This document shows positions 36,194 to 43,695 of a stretch of 64,000 bases of DNA, one piece after another; position 1 is the stretch's first letter, and the number at the start of each line of letters is the position of its first letter. Where the stretch lies: the NCBI GenBank assembly GCA_049692255.1, contig JBAVOR010000022.1:26314-90313 (forward strand). Direction: 5' to 3'. The translations under genes and the position numbers were made by a program. The DNA is from JBAVOR01 sp049692255 (GTDB taxonomy: Bacteria > Babelota > Babeliae > Babelales > JACPOV01). Under the pieces are notes generated by a model, which saw only the letters and a program-made list of their open reading frames with translations, had not been told where the DNA came from and did no database searches.

Positions 36194-36712
36194 TCATTTC
36201 ATTATGTAGGGAGATTGATACTCTTCTACAAATAATCCAAGCTGTTTTATTTGCTGTAATGTTGAATCGCATGCTAATGAGGCGCCAATATACATGTAAT
36301 AATCATAACCAAAATGAACATACATATGCGCAGATTCAAGGCGACACCACATTGCTTCTCTTAAAATTAATCTTATTATTATTAAAAGTTGCTCTTTGTT
36401 TATTATTTGCTCATTTTTAATAGGAACTTGATGTGGGGATATTTCTGAAAATATCTTTTTAAAATTGGTATTATTTTTTTCCAAATCAGTAATTCTTAAG
36501 TCGTCGGTATGCACACAATCCATGAATAGAAGAATTGCGGTGATGTATGCTTCTTCAATAGTTAAATACTCGTTTACACAGAATTTTTTCTTATCAAATA
36601 TTTTTCCTATATCACTATACGATGTCCATTCATCTTTAAGATATACATCATGTATATTACGATATTGTGGGTTATATTTCGTAATTCGCCAACAAAACAT
36701 ATCAATCACCAA
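36194..36712 (-). CDS. Probable immunity protein
   Basis: A 172-residue soluble protein with no signal peptide. Conserved-looking blocks are FCWRITKYNPQYRN near the start, DEWTSYSDIG, and MYVHFGYDYYMYIGAS with GLFVEEYQSPY at the end. These recall an immunity family seen next to contact-dependent and polymorphic toxins. Translation could also start at M5. It lies 12 bases after the DUF2247-like gene, on the same strand. Confidence 0.65.
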   Translation of the reverse strand: MVIDMFCWRITKYNPQYRNIHDVYLKDEWTSYSDIGKIFDKKKFCVNEYLTIEEAYITAILLFMDCVHTDDLRITDLEKNNTNFKKIFSEISPHQVPIKNEQIINKEQLLIIIRLILREAMWCRLESAHMYVHFGYDYYMYIGASLACDSTLQQIKQLGLFVEEYQSPYIMK

Positions 36713-36724
36713 TCCGAATCTTTT

Positions 36725-37330
36725 TTAGACACCGTCGTTGTTATCAATAGGATAATATATCAATGATACTGGCCATAAAAAGTTCTTTTTTTCTATCTCT
36801 CCTTTTTCCGTAGCGATATAGTGCAAAATGTTACCACATAATTCTTTATCATATTCTTTTATATCTTCAACTGGCTTTGCATCCTCGGGTACTTCTGCAA
36901 AGCTAGAAAATGGTTTCATATCTTCCGGATATCCAAAATCAGCATAAACATCATCAAATGCCTGTAGTAAATTTTCACATTCGTTCACATACACTTCAGC
37001 AATATTTTGCAAAATACAATAACGCCATTTACGCTTTTCAATATTCCATTGCGGAGAATCTTTAATTATGAGGCATCCAAAATGCCTTAAAACTGTGATC
37101 AATTTATCATCAACCACATAATCATCTGCGTACGTTCGTGCTGCCAATTCAGCAACATACATATCAGTTAATTCAGGATTTTGAATTAGATATTCCGTTG
37201 CATATTGTTCAACGTCGTGATTAGTTACAAGCCCAAGCATGCGTCCGACATACAATGTCATCCATGTATATTCGATGCCATACTTTTTAAAAATAATTAA
37301 TGGGTTATTTAAGAGTCTTAACATGGACAT
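36725..37330 (-). CDS. DUF2247-like probable immunity protein
   Basis: A 201-residue soluble protein without a signal peptide. The N-terminal block IIFKKYGIEYTWMTLYVGRMLGLV and the following VEQYATEYL-x-NPEL resemble DUF2247, a family often encoded beside toxins. I chose the ATG at 37330 because AGGA lies seven bases upstream. This start falls inside the end of the toxin-like gene (overlap 37305-37330), so production of toxin and antidote is probably coupled. A longer start at 37354 is possible. Confidence 0.7.
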   Translation of the reverse strand: MSMLRLLNNPLIIFKKYGIEYTWMTLYVGRMLGLVTNHDVEQYATEYLIQNPELTDMYVAELAARTYADDYVVDDKLITVLRHFGCLIIKDSPQWNIEKRKWRYCILQNIAEVYVNECENLLQAFDDVYADFGYPEDMKPFSSFAEVPEDAKPVEDIKEYDKELCGNILHYIATEKGEIEKKNFLWPVSLIYYPIDNNDGV

Positions 37331-40300
37331 TTGCTTTTCCTGTGATTGTACCATTTTCGATAAATAATCTATGCGTAATACCTTTTTCAGGCCTATAGTC
37401 TACTATCCATTCGAAAATTCCTGGTTTATCATTCAACGAACCTTCGATTTGATAGAGTTCTTTTAAAACTCCTTTTTCAATAGTATCTCTATCGAACTTT
37501 GTGAACTTTTTTGCAAAACGTGCATAATTATCTATTATATCATCAAAAGCATGATACTTATCAATTTTTAACGCACTACCGGTTCGAGGTAAGGATAATA
37601 CTGGATGATCCAGTTCCATTTGGACTAATGGTCCAGATGGATTGTGAGATAATTCTTTGACTACTTTTTCGAGAGAAGACATGTGAGATGAGCTGCCTTT
37701 TGTCGGCTTTAATTTGTTGCCAAATGTGCGGACAATTTCGGATTCGCTTTCTGCCATAGTTCCCAGAACAGCTACTTCTTCAGATAATTCCCCAATGCCC
37801 GCTAACGCCGGTATATTTTTTGCATAAGGAGGCAGCTTGATTATTGAATTACGCAACCCAGACGACGCAATATTAAACCCCTTGTGCAGGAGTGGTACTG
37901 CCACAATGTCAGTAAGAATGCTTACGCTTGTTTTCAATTTTTCAATGCGTCGTGCATTATAGAAAGAAAGAAGAGCATCATCAGTCATTAGCTTTGCATG
38001 ATAAGACCATTCATACAGAGGTGGGCAAAGATATTGTACAGGCATGAGTAATGGATCATAAGTAAGCTTTAAGTAATTATAGCCGCGAAAAAGAAACTCT
38101 AAACCATGCGCAACGCCAATGGCAGCATCTACCGGATGAATTGTATTTTTTATGGTACGAGGAAGCCATTTTGCTACTTCCCAGCCAATAATCTTCTTCC
38201 CTCGTTCAATATGGGATGCCGGTGAACTTGCAATAGCATCTTGTATCGCATTGATATTGTCTATACAGGTATCACTCATTTGATCTAAATAGCTATGTAT
38301 TGCGCATGCAGGGCCCATTTCCATTCGAATATTTTCTACTACGGTAGGCATACGTGTTTCCATGAACTCTTGCGTTACTTTAGTTGCTTTAGCGGCCGAA
38401 TCTACTAATACAGATGTAAGGCTATACGCTGGAGAGAGAAGCGACCGCGTCGATGGCATATTGATTTGCATCGGTAATTGCTTAGTAAGATATTTGTCAT
38501 AATGGCTCATAAGTGCACTAAGACGTGATTTTGCAGGTGTTCGTGGGTTTTGGAAATAATCGGTGTAAGCAATATGTAAGCGGTGTAACATATGAGTAGG
38601 ACTTTTTCCCTGCACTATCTCATTGTTATTAACCGATTGGGCAAGTGTTGTCGCCATGGTAACGACTTCTTTGTGCAATTGACCATCAGCCTCACTCACC
38701 TGTGGCGTGTAAAAACTCCCACATTTCAAAAAGTCTGCTTTAACCTTTTGGTCCACCTTACTGCCAGTTTCCACCAACGTTTGAGCATAGGCAAGATACT
38801 CGGCAGCGCATGGGTGACCGTTGCTCGCTTGGACTACATAGGTAATGCCATGCGCATATGCCTCTTCGTTGGGATATTGCATATGCAACAATGTTAATTT
38901 ATCCAGCAATTCCCATTCTTGTGCATAGGATGGTGTGTTAATATTTGGCGATATATTATGCGTTAAATCAGATACTGTTTGATCAAAAGTATAGAAAACG
39001 GGAAGTCCATCTTGTCCAAAGAAGAATTGACCAGCTTCTCGTATGCTTGCGTTTCCATGGCAAGCGACAACATGGGTAAGATAATCAGGGACGAGCATGG
39101 GGTTTTTTTCATGGAGTTCAACAAGCGTATATGCTATACCCTTCACATGACGATTCTCTAATGCTTCTGGTGGTAGCTTATTCAGCATGGCATTCACTGC
39201 CTCATATCGTTTGCCAAAAAGATTATTGAGCTCTTCATTGGGTACAGGAGTCTCACTTCGTTTTAGTGATGCGGTTTTTTTATCATACAGAGGATCTTGT
39301 CTATATTCGCATCGAACACCATACGAGTCATATTTACCGGTGGTGTGGGAACGGTATAAACCTCGCGCCATACCATCCATATTGCGCGCTTCGTTGTCTA
39401 CTATTGATGCTTGACCTTTGATGAGATGTTTTTCAGATATCAGCGCTGCTTCTTCGAGTTTACCTTGAGCGCAAAGGCTATGTATCGTTTTAAGGTCTTT
39501 GTTTGCATTATTATGCGTATATTTATACATGCGCTCTGAATAAGGCATGGACTGGTAATAGGATTCGCTATGCGGTTGCTTCATTTCCATTGCAACAGTA
39601 GGATGATTTTGATCTAACCAATACAACAACCGCGTTTCGATTGATGTTGCAATGTTATTTATTGCATCGCTTTCTTCAATAGTAGGTCGTCGCAATGTGC
39701 CTTCTGATGTTGTTATATAGTTGACAAGTTCGAGCTTCTTTTCATTTAAAAAATGATTCATATGTGGTTCATGGATAGTCATTTCCAACACATTAATCAG
39801 GGGTTGCACACTACCTGCTTGATGACTTGCAGCACAGAGTCTTATCGTACCCGCAACTGCACGGACCTCTTGAGTTAAAGTAGCAACCTTCTTTTCTAAT
39901 TGAGTTGATTTCTGAGAATTAGCTTTTATCGCGTTATACACACAGTCTTCTTTAGCTATTTGCATTCTTTCTTGAAGTTGACGCGAATCTATGTGTCGAA
40001 CATCAATATTCATCGTCAAATAAGACTCATGCGAAGCAGATGGTTGATAATAGGAGTGTGTATTGCTTGATGATGATAAATCACTAGACTGTATGCTCGA
40101 CGAACCCATGCTCACTGAGTTTGCATTCATTGAATGATTAAACGAGAGATTGCTATTGGGTATTAATGGCTGCAAAGTTCTCGTTGAAACATTACTCCCC
40201 TCGTATACGCTAATCATAGAATCAGATTGTCTATTACTCGCATTAGTAACATAGGCATTCACCGTAAGTCCGGTATGAGAATGTTGATGCTTATCCATTC

Positions 40301-40349
40301 CATATACCGAAGTGCCGCAAAAAACGATAAAAAATATTAACTGAATCAT
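37305..40349 (-). CDS. Large exported protein with C-terminal polymorphic-toxin-like domain
   Basis: About 1014 residues from an ATG at 40349 with GGAG just upstream. Residues 1 to about 17 form a signal peptide, a Ser/Asn-rich low-complexity stretch follows (about 18-110), then a long alpha-helical body (about 110-900) with two or three hydrophobic segments near 760-860. The last 84 residues (931-1014) form a distinct domain with YHAFDDIIDNYA, LYQIEGSLN, GIFEWIVD and ITHRLFI. This resembles C-terminal domains of predicted polymorphic toxins, probably nucleases, with His, Glu and His-Arg as likely catalytic residues. Four probable immunity genes follow. The target could be rival bacteria or the host. 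The gene overlaps the upstream AAA ATPase by 59 bases. Confidence 0.75.
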   Translation of the reverse strand: MIQLIFFIVFCGTSVYGMDKHQHSHTGLTVNAYVTNASNRQSDSMISVYEGSNVSTRTLQPLIPNSNLSFNHSMNANSVSMGSSSIQSSDLSSSSNTHSYYQPSASHESYLTMNIDVRHIDSRQLQERMQIAKEDCVYNAIKANSQKSTQLEKKVATLTQEVRAVAGTIRLCAASHQAGSVQPLINVLEMTIHEPHMNHFLNEKKLELVNYITTSEGTLRRPTIEESDAINNIATSIETRLLYWLDQNHPTVAMEMKQPHSESYYQSMPYSERMYKYTHNNANKDLKTIHSLCAQGKLEEAALISEKHLIKGQASIVDNEARNMDGMARGLYRSHTTGKYDSYGVRCEYRQDPLYDKKTASLKRSETPVPNEELNNLFGKRYEAVNAMLNKLPPEALENRHVKGIAYTLVELHEKNPMLVPDYLTHVVACHGNASIREAGQFFFGQDGLPVFYTFDQTVSDLTHNISPNINTPSYAQEWELLDKLTLLHMQYPNEEAYAHGITYVVQASNGHPCAAEYLAYAQTLVETGSKVDQKVKADFLKCGSFYTPQVSEADGQLHKEVVTMATTLAQSVNNNEIVQGKSPTHMLHRLHIAYTDYFQNPRTPAKSRLSALMSHYDKYLTKQLPMQINMPSTRSLLSPAYSLTSVLVDSAAKATKVTQEFMETRMPTVVENIRMEMGPACAIHSYLDQMSDTCIDNINAIQDAIASSPASHIERGKKIIGWEVAKWLPRTIKNTIHPVDAAIGVAHGLEFLFRGYNYLKLTYDPLLMPVQYLCPPLYEWSYHAKLMTDDALLSFYNARRIEKLKTSVSILTDIVAVPLLHKGFNIASSGLRNSIIKLPPYAKNIPALAGIGELSEEVAVLGTMAESESEIVRTFGNKLKPTKGSSSHMSSLEKVVKELSHNPSGPLVQMELDHPVLSLPRTGSALKIDKYHAFDDIIDNYARFAKKFTKFDRDTIEKGVLKELYQIEGSLNDKPGIFEWIVDYRPEKGITHRLFIENGTITGKANVHVKTLK

Positions 40350-42360
40350 GTTGCTCCGGAATTTTGATGTGATCATGCTTTTTTAATTGTTGTATGTATT
40401 CAGCAGAATTTTCTTTAATATCTTCTGGAATATGTTGATACGCATCAGAGGACTTATGATGAACTAGTGCTTGAAATACAAAGTTATCTGATGCCATTTT
40501 CGTGTTTAGTTTGGCTAATTTATAACCTTTAATGCCTAACAATAAACTCCGTGCACCTATTTGTATTCCCTTTTTCGCAAGCGTTAATTGTTCTTGCTGA
40601 AACTGCGATTGTTGGTATACGCCGTACGCAGCAAGCAACAATGATGCGGTAGGGTATATATACGGCTGTATTGCAGTAAAACCCGATTTGAGACGGGCAT
40701 AAAGAGGTGACGGTATATTAATTTTTTTTAACGCCAAAAAGAAATCTGCTTCCGATAAAGTAATAGAATCGCGGCTCTTAATCCGATCAAGAGCGCACAC
40801 CCCGGCTTTTTGCACAATCACCTCAATCAACCTTCCAGAATACCCCATTGTGCGTTTTGCCATCATGGTAAGCAACTTATCATTGCATCCAAAATTCATT
40901 TGATCTATAAAGCAACGGATCATATCTTTATAGCCATCAACCTCACTCGGAGAGTGAATTTCAAATTTAGCTGCAAAACGATCTTGAGCAGCCTGAGAAA
41001 ATGTATCAAATGTGTTCGTTGTTCCAATAATACGCGCATATGGATTTTTTTGACGCAGCTCATCAGTGAACCCTAGAAAGTAGTTGGTCGCATCCTCGTT
41101 CAACTTTTGGCTATTCTTTGAGTATCCAAGCATAGTTCCTACCTCATCAAGAACTATTATATATGGCTTTTTGCTATTCATCGCTTCTTCTACTCGCTCA
41201 TCAATACTCCCTGAAGCAGAGTTTTGATAGGCATCGCCAAGGTTCGTACACTCAATAAAAATACAAGCGATTTTTGCTTTCTCTGCAATACCACGCGCTA
41301 CTGTTGATTTACCAGTACCAGGTTGGCCATGTAGCAATGAGATTGGCGGAAGACCAACAGGACTTTTATAATCTTCAACCATGACTGAAACCATGGATTG
41401 AAAGTCTGTTGGACAATACTTTAAAATATTATCAATTGCTTTCATCTTAAGGGGTTCTGGTTCACTTCCCGCTCTGCTTTTCAATGCAGCAAGAAAATCT
41501 TCCGACGTTAGCATAATAGGACCAGAATCATCAACGCGCCCATAAGCGAGCAATCCAGCCTTCTTAACAAGTTGCTTGATAGTGCGACCCGAGTGTCCCT
41601 CTACGGATTCGGCCATTGTTTTAATTAATTGCTCATCACATCCGAAATTCATCTTATCAACATAGTATTGCACTATTTTTTCATAACCATGTGCGTCTGG
41701 ATAAGAGATTTCAATGGTATCATCAAAACGGTCCTGGGTAGATTGGGGAAAAGAATTTAACGTATTGGTCGTCCCAATAATGCATGCATAGGGATTCTTA
41801 GTACATAATTCTTCAGTTAAATTCAAAAAATACTTGGTGGCGTCATAACCAACTCGAGAGCCACCCTTTGGTCGCGCAAGAATAGTTCCTATCTCATCAA
41901 AAACTATTACATAGGGATTTTTGCCCTTCATTACTGCTTCGACTTTTTTACGAAGATTCACAGAAACTGATTGAGTATCCAATTCAAGACAATCGATAAA
42001 GAGGCAAGCTAAATTAGCTTTTGCTGCAATGCCGCGTGCTATTGTTGACTTGCCAATACCGGACTCTCCATGCAATAAAAGCATCGATGGTATCACATTA
42101 TGATTTTTACGGTAATCCGTCATCAATTTAGTCATGCGACTTATTTTTTTGGGACATTGATGCTCCAGAATAATATTCACTAATTTCATGTCCACTGATT
42201 CTGCATCGCTCGCTGCTTGTATTTGATATTCAACGGGATCAAGTTCATTAAAATCTTCTTGTTTCAGTTCCATGCCAAAGCTAGGCGACATGAAACTTAA
42301 CAACACTAAAATAAACTGATTAATTGATAAAAAATGGCTAGAATAAAGTCTTTTTTGCAT
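40291..42360 (-). CDS. Exported tandem AAA+ ATPase (two AAA modules)
   Basis: A 689-residue protein from ATG 42360. Residues 1 to about 30 look like a Sec signal peptide (basic start, hydrophobic run, SPSFG). Two AAA+ modules follow: Walker A GESGIGKST (about 97) and Walker B VIVFDEIGT (about 150), then GQPGTGKST (about 343) and IIVLDEVGT (about 400). The modules are internal duplicates; each ends in a GHSGR or GYSGR helix. A hydrophobic segment lies near 568, followed by a helical tail. They resemble FtsH/CDC48-type AAA domains but no protease domain is present. An ATPase outside the cytoplasm would need ATP from elsewhere, such as a host cell. A GTG at 42408 is an alternative start. Confidence 0.85.
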   Translation of the reverse strand: MQKRLYSSHFLSINQFILVLLSFMSPSFGMELKQEDFNELDPVEYQIQAASDAESVDMKLVNIILEHQCPKKISRMTKLMTDYRKNHNVIPSMLLLHGESGIGKSTIARGIAAKANLACLFIDCLELDTQSVSVNLRKKVEAVMKGKNPYVIVFDEIGTILARPKGGSRVGYDATKYFLNLTEELCTKNPYACIIGTTNTLNSFPQSTQDRFDDTIEISYPDAHGYEKIVQYYVDKMNFGCDEQLIKTMAESVEGHSGRTIKQLVKKAGLLAYGRVDDSGPIMLTSEDFLAALKSRAGSEPEPLKMKAIDNILKYCPTDFQSMVSVMVEDYKSPVGLPPISLLHGQPGTGKSTVARGIAEKAKIACIFIECTNLGDAYQNSASGSIDERVEEAMNSKKPYIIVLDEVGTMLGYSKNSQKLNEDATNYFLGFTDELRQKNPYARIIGTTNTFDTFSQAAQDRFAAKFEIHSPSEVDGYKDMIRCFIDQMNFGCNDKLLTMMAKRTMGYSGRLIEVIVQKAGVCALDRIKSRDSITLSEADFFLALKKINIPSPLYARLKSGFTAIQPYIYPTASLLLAAYGVYQQSQFQQEQLTLAKKGIQIGARSLLLGIKGYKLAKLNTKMASDNFVFQALVHHKSSDAYQHIPEDIKENSAEYIQQLKKHDHIKIPEQHDSVNIFYRFLRHFGIWNG

Positions 42361-42759
42361 GTGAGTAGTCTTTCTATATGTACGTCTAGATGCATGTTTT
42401 CTACTCACTTATTTTTTTAATAAAAGAAAGCTTAGTCGAATTGATTGTATCTGTAAAGCATAAAAACTGGTGGTTGCAAAATAACACCGGAAGTGCGCCA
42501 TACTTTTTGTTTTTTACCAAAGCATGTAACGGCAAAATAATAAAACAGTACAGGAGCATTCCAGTTAATGCTGAATAAAATGGCATGTTGTGAACCGAGT
42601 ATTTATAAAAGGAGAATGTATGGGCATACTATCTTTAATTTTTTTGTGCATGAGCCCTTTAATTGAGCGATGATCCTCTGTATAAAACAGTTGGAAATGC
42701 ACCTCATTAATCTTGGTGCAAATATGCGTGATCTGATTCGGTATAAAGGTGGCTTACAA
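42361..42759. other. Gene-poor interval between AAA ATPase gene and phzF
   Basis: This 399-base stretch must hold the promoter for the minus-strand AAA/toxin run, though no clear hexamer pair stands out. On the plus strand a strong AAAAGGAG (42607-42614) precedes ATG at 42620, but the frame closes after 17 residues (MGILSLIFLCMSPL, then IER). That looks like the start of a signal peptide from a decayed gene. A 61-codon minus-strand frame (42401-42586) has a hydrophobic start but no ribosome site, so I do not call it. Confidence 0.4.
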
Positions 42760-43602
42760 TTATATGATATACGTTTTTATGCCAACACTTACAGCATAAC
42801 CACCAACTAGAATTTTATCTTTCATGGTAACTGTCATTTTTCCAAATTTACCAAGACAATGCCCTTGCTCGATAACACATACGGCTTCTCTCAAGAGCTT
42901 ATGCTTCTGTGCATACGCTGCGAGCCCCCCTGCTGCAATACCGGTGATAGGATCTTCATTAATCCCCGCAAGAGGGTTAAATTGGCGCGCATGAAAATTA
43001 GATGATGACTCAAGGGTTTGGTGTGTGAAGGCATAGAAGCCGCGAGCTCCTGATGAGCGACAATAGGCTGATATTCCATCAAGGTGGGGGCTAATACTAC
43101 ATAATGTTGTTAAGGTATCGATCGGTATGAGAAGTTTGGGAGTTCCTGTGGATACTATTTGAATAGGGCCTGTAATGGAAGAAGTACTAATATTGAGTAG
43201 CTGGGCAATCTCCTGCTCACTGGCAATGTGATCGATAAACTCTGGTGATTTTTGTTCCATTTGTATAATTCCATTTGGATGACAATAGACGGGTAAAATC
43301 CCTGCGCGTGTTTCTTGCGTTAGGCACCGAAATCCTGCGGGAAATTTTTTAGCGATAAGATAAAACGCTGCTATTGTTGCATGACCACATAAATCCACTT
43401 CTTGCAGAGCAGTAAAAAATCTAATTTTAACATTTGCTACTTGTGATCGTTGGATAAATGCACATTCGGAGAATTGTGTGAGTGCGGTAATATTTTTCAT
43501 TTGCTGATCATTGAGATCATCAGCATCGAAAATTATGCCAGCAGGATTTCCTTGATATGTATTATGAGTAAATGCTTTAACGATATGTACTTGAATATTC
43601 AT
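42760..43602 (-). CDS. PhzF-family isomerase/epimerase-like protein
   Basis: A 280-residue protein with the two-lobed diaminopimelate-epimerase-like fold of PhzF. The signature GNPAGIIFDADDL (about 18-30), the catalytic glutamate in QFSECAFI (about 43-50), DLCGHATIAAFYLI (about 71-84) and EDPITGIAAGGLAAYA (about 221-236) are clear. PhzF proteins isomerise small hydroxylated acids, but substrates are mostly unknown. It ends close to the polA terminator on the same strand. Confidence 0.92.
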   Translation of the reverse strand: MNIQVHIVKAFTHNTYQGNPAGIIFDADDLNDQQMKNITALTQFSECAFIQRSQVANVKIRFFTALQEVDLCGHATIAAFYLIAKKFPAGFRCLTQETRAGILPVYCHPNGIIQMEQKSPEFIDHIASEQEIAQLLNISTSSITGPIQIVSTGTPKLLIPIDTLTTLCSISPHLDGISAYCRSSGARGFYAFTHQTLESSSNFHARQFNPLAGINEDPITGIAAGGLAAYAQKHKLLREAVCVIEQGHCLGKFGKMTVTMKDKILVGGYAVSVGIKTYII

Positions 43603-43651
43603 AAATGCCTAACATTTACTGGAATTATAAATAATTGTTCTAGTATAAAAT

Positions 43652-43695
43652 AAAAAAGATCGATGTGGGGCTAAGGCCTCACGCCGGTCTTTTTT
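43652..43695 (-). terminator. Rho-independent terminator after polA
   Basis: A 20-position near-perfect stem with three G-U wobbles and one mismatch (arms 43654-43673 and 43678-43695, roughly, loop TAAG). On the minus strand it begins inside the polA stop and ends in a T run (CTTTTTTATTTT). It separates polA from phzF. Confidence 0.85.
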
